Made by a program: the position numbers and the translations under genes
Shown: positions 41,173 through 48,466 of the stretch, in pieces
Position numbering within the stretch: position 1 is the first letter of the stretch
Layout of the letters: each line of letters starts with the position of its first letter
NCBI RefSeq assembly: GCF_019890675.1
Contig: NZ_JAIOAA010000006.1
Span: 186,001 to 250,000 of the forward strand
From: Micromonospora sp. PLK6-60
GTDB lineage: Bacteria > Actinomycetota > Actinomycetes > Mycobacteriales > Micromonosporaceae
Length of the DNA: 64,000 nt
Reading direction: 5' to 3'
The notes under the pieces: generated by a model
What the model was told of the DNA's origin: nothing
The model's input: only the letters and a program-made list of their open reading frames with translations
Databases searched by the model: none

Positions 41173-41553
41173 GTGACCGAGGTGACGGAGGACTTCTTCG
41201 CATCGCTGCCGGACCGGGCCCCGGCGGTCCTCCGCAGCCCGGTCAGCGGCACCATCCGGATCGACCTCTCCACCGGCGCGCGCACCGACCACTGGCGGGT
41301 CGAGCTGGCCCCCGGGCAGGTCCGGGTCTCCCGCTCGCCGGAACCCGCCGACGCGATCTGGTACAGCAGCGTCGACCTGTTCGAACGGCTGGTCACCGGC
41401 CGGACCCAGGGCATCGCCGCGGTGCTGCGCAACGAGAGCACGTTCAGCGGGAACCTCACCCTCTTCCTGATCTTCCGGCACTTCTTCCCCGACCCGCCGG
41501 GCACCCGCGACCCCCGCGAGGTGGCCCGGGAGCAGGCCGGACGGTCCCGGTGA
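41173..41553 (+). CDS. SCP2 sterol-carrier-like domain protein
   Basis: 126 residues, GTG start with TACGAT six bases upstream (leaderless). Single SCP2-like domain (GTIRIDLSTGARTDHWRVELAPGQVRVSRSPEPADAIWYSSVDLFERLVTGRTQ), which binds hydrophobic ligands. Its TGA overlaps the next gene (GTGA), so it is coupled to the glucosidase-like enzyme; why is not clear. Confidence 0.82.
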   Translation: MTEVTEDFFASLPDRAPAVLRSPVSGTIRIDLSTGARTDHWRVELAPGQVRVSRSPEPADAIWYSSVDLFERLVTGRTQGIAAVLRNESTFSGNLTLFLIFRHFFPDPPGTRDPREVAREQAGRSR

Positions 41554-43604
41554 GGGAACGGGTCAGCATCCTCGACGGGAACACGTTCCTGGTCTGCGAC
41601 CGGCGGGGCAACATCGAGCCGTCGTACGACTTCCCCACCGGGCTGTTCTCCTTCGACACCAGGTTCCTCTCCACCTGGGTGCTCACCCTCAACGGGCAGC
41701 TCCTGCACGCCCTGTCCATCGACGACGCGGAGTCGTACCGGACCCGGTTCTTCATGGTGCCCGGGGAGCCCACCCACTACCTCGACGCCAAGGTGTCGGT
41801 GATCCGCACCCGGTCCATCGGGGGCAGCCTCGACGAGGAGCTGCGGGTGCTCAACCACGAGGGGCGGGAGGTGGAGTTCACCGTCCGGCTCGACATCGGG
41901 TCGGACTTCGCCGACCTCTTCGAGATCAAGCACGGACGGCAGAAGAAGGGCCGGGTGACCCCCGCGGCGGGCGAGAACGAGCTGCGACTGGTATACCGGC
42001 GGGACCGGTTCCACCGGGAATCGGTGATCACCAGCAGCATGCCGTGCCAGGTCGACGAGGCGGGCATGACGTTCTCGATCCGCATCGGCCCGCACAGCGA
42101 GTGGGTCACCAACCTGCACGTCGCCACGGTGATCTACGGCGCCCGGGGCGAGGACGCCCGGGCCACCCTGCCGCTCGGTGGTCACCGGTCGGTCGACGCC
42201 ATCCGGACCGAGGAAGAGGACCTGATCAGGCGGGCGCCCACCCTGGGCTGCGACTGCCAGCCGCTGGCCGGGGCGTACCAGCGCAGCCTCAAGGACCTCG
42301 CCGCGCTGCGCTACGAGTCGATCACCCTGGGGGTGCGGCTGCTCGCCGCCGGGCTGCCCTGGTTCATGACCCTCTTCGGCCGGGACAGCCTGCTCACCTC
42401 GCTTCAGGCGCTGCCCTTCCTGCCGGACCTGGTCCCGCCCACCATCCTGATGCTGGCCGGCCTCCAGGGCTCCCGGCTGGACGACTTCCGCGACGAGGAA
42501 CCCGGCAAGATCCTGCACGAACTGCGGTACGGCGAGACCGCCGGCTTCGAGGAGCAGCCGCACTCCCCCTACTACGGCTCCGCCGACTCGACCCCGCTGT
42601 TCGTGATCCTGCTCGACGAGTACGAGCGCTGGACCGGCGACGCGCGGCTGGTCCGCCAGCTGGAGGCCCCGGCCCGGGCCGCGCTGGCCTGGCTCGACAC
42701 CTACGGGGACCTGCTCGGCACCGGCTACGTCTGGTATCAGACCCGCAACCCGGAGACCGGGCTGCAGAACCAGTGCTGGAAGGACTCCTGGGACTCCATC
42801 TCGTACGCCGACGGCCGGCTCCCCGGGTTCCCCCGCGCCACCTGCGAGACCCAGGGATACGCGTACGACGCGAAGCTGCGCGGCGCCCGGCTGGCCCGTA
42901 CCTTCTGGAACGACCCGGCGTACGCCGACCGGCTGGAACGGGAGGCGGCCGAGCTGAAGGAGCGGTTCAACCGCGACTTCTGGTTGCCGGACCGGGAGTA
43001 CTACGCGCTGGCCCTGGACCCGGACGGCCGGCCGGTGGACGCCCTCGCGTCGAACATGGGCCACCTGCTGTGGAGCGGGATCGTCGACGAGTCGCGGGCC
43101 CGCCCGGTCGTCGAGCACCTGCTCGGGCCCCGGCTCTTCTCCGGCTGGGGGGTGCGCACCCTGGCCTCCGACGAGGGCCGGTACAACCCGATCGGTTACC
43201 ACGTCGGCACGGTCTGGCCGTTCGACAACTCGATCATCGCGTGGGGCCTGTGGCGGTACGGCTTCCGCGAGGAGGCGGGCCGGATCTGCGAGGCGATGCT
43301 GAGCGCGTCGCAGTTCTTCCACGGGCGCCTCCCCGAGGCGTTCGCCGGCTACGACCGCGACCTCACCGACTATCCCGTGCAGTACCCGACCGCGTGCAGC
43401 CCGCAGGCCTGGTCGGCCGGCACGCCTCTGCTGCTGCTACGCGTGATGCTGGGTCTGGAACCGGAGGGTGAGCACCTGATCATCGACCCGGCGGTGCCGC
43501 CGGGCATGGGCCGGGTCGAGCTGCTCGACATCCGCGGTCGGTGGGGCCAGGTGGACGCCCTCGGCCGCAGCCGCGGCCCGCACAACGGGAGCCGGGGCCA
43601 CTGA
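41550..43604 (+). CDS. Amylo-alpha-1,6-glucosidase-like glycoside hydrolase
   Basis: 684 residues. N-terminal beta domain (LDGNTFLVCDRRGNIEPSYDFPTGLFSFDTRFLS, the glycogen-debranching-enzyme N domain) and a C-terminal (alpha/alpha)6 barrel of the MGH1/GH15-like clan (PWFMTLFGRDSLLTSLQALPFLPDL; QCWKDSWDSISYADGR; VGTVWPFDNSIIAWGLWRYG). Acidic residues in the GRDS and KDSWD loops and VWPxDN are expected in the active site. Probably acts on alpha-glucans such as glycogen or trehalose-related oligomers in the cytoplasm; no signal peptide. Coupled to the SCP2 gene (GTGA). Confidence 0.85.
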   Translation: MRERVSILDGNTFLVCDRRGNIEPSYDFPTGLFSFDTRFLSTWVLTLNGQLLHALSIDDAESYRTRFFMVPGEPTHYLDAKVSVIRTRSIGGSLDEELRVLNHEGREVEFTVRLDIGSDFADLFEIKHGRQKKGRVTPAAGENELRLVYRRDRFHRESVITSSMPCQVDEAGMTFSIRIGPHSEWVTNLHVATVIYGARGEDARATLPLGGHRSVDAIRTEEEDLIRRAPTLGCDCQPLAGAYQRSLKDLAALRYESITLGVRLLAAGLPWFMTLFGRDSLLTSLQALPFLPDLVPPTILMLAGLQGSRLDDFRDEEPGKILHELRYGETAGFEEQPHSPYYGSADSTPLFVILLDEYERWTGDARLVRQLEAPARAALAWLDTYGDLLGTGYVWYQTRNPETGLQNQCWKDSWDSISYADGRLPGFPRATCETQGYAYDAKLRGARLARTFWNDPAYADRLEREAAELKERFNRDFWLPDREYYALALDPDGRPVDALASNMGHLLWSGIVDESRARPVVEHLLGPRLFSGWGVRTLASDEGRYNPIGYHVGTVWPFDNSIIAWGLWRYGFREEAGRICEAMLSASQFFHGRLPEAFAGYDRDLTDYPVQYPTACSPQAWSAGTPLLLLRVMLGLEPEGEHLIIDPAVPPGMGRVELLDIRGRWGQVDALGRSRGPHNGSRGH

Positions 43605-43632
43605 GCCGGCGGGGCCGGACGACCGCCGTCAG

Positions 43633-43710
43633 CCGGCTCGACCGCCGGAGACCGACGGGGCCGGCTCGACCGCCGGAGACCGACGGGGTCGGCTCGACCG
43701 ACGGTAGACC
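43633..43710 (+). repeat. 28-bp tandem repeat, 2.8 copies
   Basis: Two identical 28-bp units (43633-43660 and 43661-43688; CCGGCTCGACCGCCGGAGAC, then CGACGGGG) and a diverged partial third (43689-43710). It lies in the 149-bp gap between convergent genes. The unit holds CCG/CGG inverted bases that could fold. Otherwise the gap shows nothing. Confidence 0.85.
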
Positions 43711-43753
43711 CGTGAGACACCCGCGACGGGCGGACCCGCGCGGCGGCCGGCGC

Positions 43754-44614
43754 TCAGGCCGGGCAGCCGTCCGAGGCGGCGACCCGTACCTCCTCACCGA
43801 CCCGCTCGACGACGACGCTGACCGGACCGCGCCGCCAGGCGTACACCTCGGGGGTGTCGAGGACCACGGACCCGGCGGCGGCCGGCGCGAGCGCGGCCAG
43901 GGTGGCCGGCGCGGGCCCGGCGGTGCGGACGGTCCGGGTGTTGGTGCCCTCGCCGGCGGGGCAGGGGGCGGCGGTCACCTCGCGGGGCGACCCGGAAGGC
44001 AGGCCCAGCGCACGTAGCGCACCGTCCAGCGCCTCCCCCTCCGGGCCGGTGCCGGCGGACGGTGGCCGGTAGCCGCCGCCGATCGGGCGGCAGCCCGTGC
44101 CGGCGGTGAGCAGCACCCGGCCCGGGGCGACCGGGCGGCCCTCGACGGTGACGAACTCACCCGCGTCGGCGCGCAGTCGAGCGCCCCGGTCGCTGGCCCG
44201 GACCCCGGCCCGCCAGCCGGCCGGCAGCCCGGCCGCGACCCGGTCCAGCAGCCCGCGTACGTCGTCCCCGGCGAACAGCACCGAGACGCCGCGGGTCAAC
44301 TCGGCGCCGTCCTCCATCGGGGTGATCCGGCAGCCCCGGGTGAGCTGGTCGGGCGCCAGCACCACCGCGCCCGCGTCGCCGACCGCGGCCAGCAGCTCAC
44401 CCACCGCCCGGTCCACCACCGGACCGGCCTGGGCCAGGCTGCGCTGCTCGCGGACCGTCGGCGGGTCGTCGCGCACCGAGACCCAGACGAGTACGCCCAG
44501 CAGCACCGCCCAGGCGGTGGTCGCCACGAGCAGCCAACGCGACGCCCGGCGGGACGGCGTGCGCTCGCGGGGACCGGTCGGCGGGGCGTATCCCGGCGGG
44601 GCAGCACCACTCAC
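43754..44614 (-). CDS. Hypothetical membrane-anchored protein
   Basis: 286 residues, GTG start. Proline/arginine-rich cytoplasmic N-terminus, one transmembrane helix (about 27-47, RWLLVATTAWAVLLGVLVWVSVRD), then an extracytoplasmic domain with four Cys (TRGCRITP, GTGCRPIG, AAPCPAG, SDGCPA) that could form two disulfides. I recognise no family. Similar proteins are common next to actinobacterial regulatory or cell-wall genes. A GntR-type regulator lies upstream on the same strand. Confidence 0.65.
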   Translation of the reverse strand: MSGAAPPGYAPPTGPRERTPSRRASRWLLVATTAWAVLLGVLVWVSVRDDPPTVREQRSLAQAGPVVDRAVGELLAAVGDAGAVVLAPDQLTRGCRITPMEDGAELTRGVSVLFAGDDVRGLLDRVAAGLPAGWRAGVRASDRGARLRADAGEFVTVEGRPVAPGRVLLTAGTGCRPIGGGYRPPSAGTGPEGEALDGALRALGLPSGSPREVTAAPCPAGEGTNTRTVRTAGPAPATLAALAPAAAGSVVLDTPEVYAWRRGPVSVVVERVGEEVRVAASDGCPA

Positions 44615-44681
44615 CCGCCCATCGTGTCACGCAGCCTCCGCACGGCCCGCCTCGCCTCACGGCACGAGATGCCGGTGTGCG

Positions 44682-44921
44682 TCAGGGCTTGCGCAGCCAG
44701 GTCGCCGGATCGGTGACGAAGATGCCTTTTCCCTGATGGCGGCTGATCACGCCAAGCGCCTCCAGCCGCACGTTGACGAGGTTGATCGTCGACGGGCTGA
44801 CCTTGAACCGGCTGCACTGTTCGCTGATCGAGGGCAGCTTGTCCCCCGGCTGGTATTTCCCCGACCTGACGTCGGCAACGATCTCGTCGGAAATCCGGAT
44901 GTAGTCCGGGGTCGCAGGCAT
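44682..44921 (-). CDS. Stand-alone GntR-type DNA-binding protein
   Basis: 79 residues: only the winged helix (IRISDEIVADVRSGKYQPGDKLPSISEQCSRFKVSPSTINLVNVRLEALGVISRHQGKGIFV) and a short tail. No effector-binding domain, unlike full GntR regulators. ATG 44921 follows GAGGAG. Similar short proteins are frequent in Micromonospora and Streptomyces, often in conjugative-element or differentiation contexts. The same SD-containing 17-mer occurs again 111 bp upstream. Confidence 0.85.
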   Translation of the reverse strand: MPATPDYIRISDEIVADVRSGKYQPGDKLPSISEQCSRFKVSPSTINLVNVRLEALGVISRHQGKGIFVTDPATWLRKP

Positions 44922-44922
44922 G

Positions 44923-45050
44923 GCACTCCTCGCGTGGCACCTCCGATTCGATCACGCACTTGTCGGCACGTGCAACCACGCTCCGCAACCATCCGTTGAC
45001 TCTTTCCAGTTCTTCAAATAAGTTGGCCAACGAGCGCTCCTCGCGTGGCA
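44923..45050 (-). repeat. Duplicated 17-bp start region (SD box) and a palindrome upstream of the GntR gene
   Basis: GCRCTCCTCGCGTGGCA occurs at 44923-44939 and 45034-45050 (one mismatch); on the minus strand each reads TGCCACGCGAGGAG, an SD sequence. The first serves the GntR ATG. The second precedes TTG 45030, which opens a frame (LANLFEELERVNGWLRSVV) into the GntR gene in another phase. GTTGGCCAAC (45022-45031) is a perfect palindrome and may be an operator. Confidence 0.5.
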
Positions 45051-45160
45051 ACGAGCAGGGCTCTTTCCCCCGGTCGGGGCGGGTGTCGACGCTGGAAGGG
45101 AACCGCCCGCCCCGGCCACCTTCCCCGGCAGCACTGCCCTTCGGAGAGGTGGTCCTCATC

Positions 45161-45709
45161 GTGCGCAGGTTCCTCCGGCTGTTCGGCCGGAACCGGTCGA
45201 CGGCAACCAGCCCACCCGGAGCGGTCGAGCGACCACCTGGCCGGCGGCCAGTACCCGCCCACCGAGCCACCAACCGGGCCACCAACCGCACCAGCAGCCG
45301 GGCCACCAACGCGGCCACCAACCGCACCACCAGCCGGGCCATCGACCGGGCCGCGACCGGCCGTCCCGAGAAGCGCCCGACCGGCCGCTCCGGCGGACCG
45401 GCGTCGACCGGGAGACCGTCAGCCGCCGCCCGACTCAACGCGGGCCACCACGCCCGGTTCAACGCGGGCCACCACCACCGGCCGACGGCGTACCGGCCGC
45501 TCTGCGCCAATCAGGTGCGGCAGCAGCGGTTCAGCTCGGCCAGGCGCGGGCTGGACCCGGCCGAGGTGGACGGCTTCCTGCGCCGGATCGCCGACGAGCT
45601 GACCGCGCTGCACGCCGAGTTGGGGCGTACCCGGGAGGAGAACGTGCGGATCAAGGGTGCGCTCCGCGACTGGCAGTCCCGGTTCGGGCCTCGGGTGGTG
45701 CGCCGGTGA
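45161..45709 (+). CDS. DivIVA-domain protein with Thr/Arg/Asn-rich linker
   Basis: 182 residues from GTG 45161 (GTG 45149 also possible; GGAGAGG lies at 45143-45149). N-terminal basic stretch, then imperfect repeats of ATNRTTSR and an Arg/Pro-rich linker to about 125. The C-terminus (FSSARRGLDPAEVDGFLRRIADELTALHAELGRTREENVRIKGAL) matches the DivIVA N-terminal motif and coiled-coil start. Domain order is reversed relative to Wag31, where the DivIVA domain is first. A role in envelope or polar growth is plausible. Overlaps the next gene (GTGA). Confidence 0.7.
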   Translation: MRRFLRLFGRNRSTATSPPGAVERPPGRRPVPAHRATNRATNRTSSRATNAATNRTTSRAIDRAATGRPEKRPTGRSGGPASTGRPSAAARLNAGHHARFNAGHHHRPTAYRPLCANQVRQQRFSSARRGLDPAEVDGFLRRIADELTALHAELGRTREENVRIKGALRDWQSRFGPRVVRR

Positions 45710-45963
45710 GCGGGGCCGAGCGGTTCGTCGTACACCTGACGGTGGTGGCGGCCGACCTGGCCGCCGCGCACGTCCTGGCCCGGGCGCTGGCCCGCTCGTT
45801 GGGGTTCCTGCCGCAACTGCGGGTCGGCGAGACCACGGTCTCCGTGGCGGGGGATCTCACCGGGCAGCGCCCGGTGTTCTGCGACCGGCGGCTGCCGCAC
45901 CAGCGGCGCTGCCTGCTGCGGCCTGGCCATGCGGAAGGCTGCACCCACAACCTCAGGCGTTAA
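45706..45963 (+). CDS. Small hypothetical protein coupled to the DivIVA-like gene
   Basis: 85 residues, GTG overlapping the previous TGA. Residues 6-60 look like a small alpha/beta domain (VVHLTVVAADLAAAHVLARALARSLGFLPQLRVGETTVSVAG). Three Cys are in the tail (CDRRLPHQRRC, GCTHN). The stop is supplied by the left end of a dispersed element, so the true C-terminus may have been longer. No family recognised. Confidence 0.55.
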   Translation: MSGAERFVVHLTVVAADLAAAHVLARALARSLGFLPQLRVGETTVSVAGDLTGQRPVFCDRRLPHQRRCLLRPGHAEGCTHNLRR

Positions 45964-46012
45964 CAGGGGCCCCCTGCTATGCAAAATGCGTTAACAGGGG
46001 GCCCTTCCTTAC
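45957..46012 (-). repeat. Dispersed GGGGCCCC/GTTAAC element, copy A8
   Basis: Lies between convergent genes and supplies both stops: TAA at 45961-45963 from its GTTAAC end for the plus-strand gene, and TAA at 46009-46011 from its GTAAGG end for the DUF1416 gene. Spacer GCATTTTGCATAG on the minus strand. Confidence 0.88.
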
Positions 46013-46332
46013 GCGTTGACGGTTACGGTGACCTCGTTGATCCCCCGGTCGGCGGTCACGGCGGTGTCGCCGTTGCCGTGCCGGGAGAGCGCCCGCAGGG
46101 TCCAGCTGCCCGGCGCGGCGAAGAACCGGAACTGGCCGGCCGGCGAGGTCACCACCTCGGCGGTGAACTCGCCGGTGGAGTCCAGCAGCCGGACGTACGC
46201 GCCCGGCACGGACTCGCCGGACTCGGCCCGGACCAGGCCGGTGATGACGGTTTCCTTCTCCAGGTCCAGGCTGGCCGGCAGCGGGGCGGCCTGGTCCGGC
46301 GCGGCGCAGCCGGCGGCGGTGGGCGCGGTCAT
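46009..46332 (-). CDS. DUF1416/SseC-like protein
   Basis: 107 residues from ATG 46332 (GGGGAGG seven bases upstream; GTG 46338 would overlap the previous stop). Single Ig-like/carboxypeptidase-regulatory beta fold: LDLEKETVITGLVRAESGESVPGAYVRLLDSTGEFTAEVVTSPAGQFRFFAAPGSWTLRALS. Orthologue of mycobacterial SseC, always found beside a thiosulfate sulfurtransferase. Function in sulfur metabolism is inferred from context. Confidence 0.9.
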   Translation of the reverse strand: MTAPTAAGCAAPDQAAPLPASLDLEKETVITGLVRAESGESVPGAYVRLLDSTGEFTAEVVTSPAGQFRFFAAPGSWTLRALSRHGNGDTAVTADRGINEVTVTVNA

Positions 46333-46334
46333 CG

Positions 46335-47183
46335 TCACGCCTCCCCGGGCTCGTCGCCGAGCGCCACCGGCACGCCGACCAGCGAGCCGTACTCGGTCCA
46401 GGAGCCGTCGTAGTTCTTCACGTCGCGGTGGCCGAGCAGCTCCTGGAGCACGAACCAGGTGTGCGAGGAGCGCTCACCGATCCGGCAGTAGGCGATGGTC
46501 TCCTTGCCGTCGTCCAGCCCGGCGTCGGCGTAGATGCGGCGCAGCTCGTCGTCGGACTTGAAGGTGCCGTCCTCGTTGGCCGCCTTGGACCACGGCACGC
46601 TGATCGCGGTCGGCACGTGGCCGGCCCGCTGCGCCTGCTCCTGCGGCAGGTGGGCGGGGGCGAGCAGCCGGCCCGCGTACTCGTCGGGGCTGCGCACGTC
46701 GACCAGGTTCTTGGTGCCGATGGCGGCGACCACCTCGTCGCGGAAGGCCCGGATCGAGCTGTCCGGCTCCTGCGCGACGTACTCCGTGCGCGGGCGCTGC
46801 ACCTGGTCGGTGACCAGCGGCCGGGCGTCCAGCTCCCACTTCTTGCGGCCGCCGTCGAGCAGCTTGACGTCGCGGTGGCCGTAGAGCTTGAAGTACCAGT
46901 ACGCGTACGCGGCGAACCAGTTGTTGTTGCCGCCGTAGAGGATGACGGTGTCGTCGTTGCCGATGCCCCGCTCGGAGAGCAGCGCCTCGAACTGGGACTT
47001 GTTCACGAAGTCCCGGCGGACCGGGTCCTGGAGGTCGGTCTTCCAGTCCAGCTTGACCGCGCCGGCGAGGTGGCCGGTGTCGTAGGCGGAGGTGTCCTCG
47101 TCGACCTCGACGAAGACCACGCCCGGCGCGTCGATGTTCTTCTCGGCCCACTCGGCCGAGACGAGTGCGGTGTCGCGACTCAT
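46335..47183 (-). CDS. Rhodanese-type sulfurtransferase (CysA2/SseA-like)
   Basis: 282 residues from ATG 47183, with GGGAG before it. Two rhodanese domains; only the second has the catalytic Cys (YCRIGERSSHTWFVL). Persulfide transfer from thiosulfate or mercaptopyruvate to a thiol acceptor. The CRIGERS loop is the actinobacterial CysA2/ThtR type. With DUF1416 downstream and a Cys-rich leader peptide upstream, it is probably induced on cysteine shortage. Confidence 0.92.
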   Translation of the reverse strand: MSRDTALVSAEWAEKNIDAPGVVFVEVDEDTSAYDTGHLAGAVKLDWKTDLQDPVRRDFVNKSQFEALLSERGIGNDDTVILYGGNNNWFAAYAYWYFKLYGHRDVKLLDGGRKKWELDARPLVTDQVQRPRTEYVAQEPDSSIRAFRDEVVAAIGTKNLVDVRSPDEYAGRLLAPAHLPQEQAQRAGHVPTAISVPWSKAANEDGTFKSDDELRRIYADAGLDDGKETIAYCRIGERSSHTWFVLQELLGHRDVKNYDGSWTEYGSLVGVPVALGDEPGEA

Positions 47184-47384
47184 CAGATCACTCCCTGGTG
47201 AGGATGGTTGCGAGCCTACGCACCGATTCCGAGGCATGGATATCTCATCGTGCGCAGGACCCATGGAGGATGGACGGATTCATGCGACGGCGCCGCTGCC
47301 GGACGCTTCACGGGGAGAGCACGAGATGGAACGTGGACCCTCGATGCCGGTCGGCCGCCGGGGCGACCGGAAACTGCGTCGCCG
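47184..47384 (-). promoter_or_regulatory. Transcribed leader of the sulfurtransferase operon with hairpins
   Basis: The 200 nt between the leader-peptide stop and the sulfurtransferase start hold no gene. CCGGTCG/CGACCGG (47347-47353 with 47364-47370) forms a 7-bp stem with a 10-nt loop shortly after the leader peptide. This arrangement fits attenuation controlled by ribosome progress through Cys codons. Confidence 0.55.
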
Positions 47385-47462
47385 TCAGATGACGCTGCGA
47401 CACAGGCAGGTGGCCACACGGCACAGGTCGACCGCGCGCCGCTTGGTGAGGAGGGTCCCCAT
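47385..47462 (-). CDS. Cysteine-rich attenuator leader peptide
   Basis: 25 residues: MGTLLTKRRAVDLCRVATCLC, then RSVI. Three Cys codons (TGC, TGC, TGT) lie in the CRVATCLCR stretch, typical of the actinobacterial leader peptides placed before sulfur-assimilation and sulfurtransferase genes. TAGGCT is eight bases before the ATG on the minus strand, so the transcript is probably leaderless. Ribosomes stalling at the Cys codons when charged tRNA-Cys is scarce would change folding of the following leader. Confidence 0.75.
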   Translation of the reverse strand: MGTLLTKRRAVDLCRVATCLCRSVI

Positions 47463-47544
47463 GAGCACGGAGCCTACCAGCGGTCCCGCCCAGTGCCACC
47501 GCACCGACCAGCATCCGGGACGAACGGCCGCGCGCGGGAGCGGG

Positions 47545-48333
47545 TCAGCTGACCGAGTTGATCGGGACGTCCTTGGCGTCGGCGGTCACGGCCAGCCCCT
47601 CCGGCGTCGGCTTGACCTCGCGGACGGCGAGCTGGAAGGGCAGCTCCGGCAGCGGGATGTCGACCGAGATGCCCTTCGCGTAGTTGCTGAGCATCGTCTG
47701 GGCCAGCGGCAGCGCCGGCAGCCCCTCGGCGTTCAGGTCGTTGAACTTCAGGGCCACCTTGCCCTGCTCGCTGACGGTGATGTCGGCGGTGCCGTTGACG
47801 GTCAGCTTCGCGCCGAGGATGTCCAGCGGCGCGGTCACCGCCAGCCGGCCGCCCTGCTCGCCGAGCTTCAGGCCGGGCCGGTCGAGGAGCGCGGCGAGGC
47901 TGTCGTAGCTGATCGTGCCGGTGCCCCGGACGCTGTCCGCGACCACGTCGCCCCGGCCGGAGCGGAGGGTGTCCAGCGAGGCCCGGACGTCCCGCGCGTC
48001 CACGTCGAGCTGCGGCAGGCTGACCGCGTCGCCCTGCACCGAGCCCTGCACGTCGCGCAGCACGATCGAGATGTGCTCGTACTTGCCCGCGGCCACCTGG
48101 GTGAGGAAGGGGAAGCCGGCCACCTCGACCTGCGGCTTCGCCGAGCGGGCGTCCTGCTTCGCCAGCTCGTCGCTGACCTGCCGGGCGATCATCCGCTCGG
48201 CCGCCCCGGCGGCCACCCGGTCCGCGACGACCAGCAGCCCCCCGACGACCAGCAGCAGCACGACGAGCGTGCCGAGCACCTTGCCGCCCCGGCGCCGGGG
48301 CCGCTTCTCCTCCGCCGGGTAGGCCTCAGTCAC
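47545..48333 (-). CDS. DUF2993 (LmeA-like) lipid-binding exported protein
   Basis: 262 residues from GTG 48333 (GGAGGCG before it). Cytosolic basic start, one signal-anchor helix (about 18-40, KVLGTLVVLLLVVGGLLVVADRV), then a long beta-rich domain (FPFLTQVAAGKYEHISIVLRDVQGS) of the DUF2993 family. The mycobacterial homologue LmeA binds phosphoinositides and assists lipomannan maturation. Likely acts at the outer face of the membrane. Corresponds in position to Rv0817c. Confidence 0.82.
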   Translation of the reverse strand: MTEAYPAEEKRPRRRGGKVLGTLVVLLLVVGGLLVVADRVAAGAAERMIARQVSDELAKQDARSAKPQVEVAGFPFLTQVAAGKYEHISIVLRDVQGSVQGDAVSLPQLDVDARDVRASLDTLRSGRGDVVADSVRGTGTISYDSLAALLDRPGLKLGEQGGRLAVTAPLDILGAKLTVNGTADITVSEQGKVALKFNDLNAEGLPALPLAQTMLSNYAKGISVDIPLPELPFQLAVREVKPTPEGLAVTADAKDVPINSVS

Positions 48334-48466
48334 GCCGCCTCCAGTGTCCTCCGCGCCGTCGTCGCGGCGCTCCCCAGCCCGATCCCCCGCCCCACCGCCG
48401 GCGCGGGCCGGACCCTCGGGAGCGGGGCGCACCGGTGATACCCGATGGGAAAGAGATTCAACCGCG

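Noticed and set aside
44611..45030. TTG 45030 frame as a full gene on the minus strand
   Set aside because: Only the first 35 or so codons look protein-like; the rest is a shadow of the GntR gene.
44611..45510. A 299-codon minus-strand frame
   Set aside because: Crosses the GntR gene and the DivIVA-like gene on the opposite strand, without domains.
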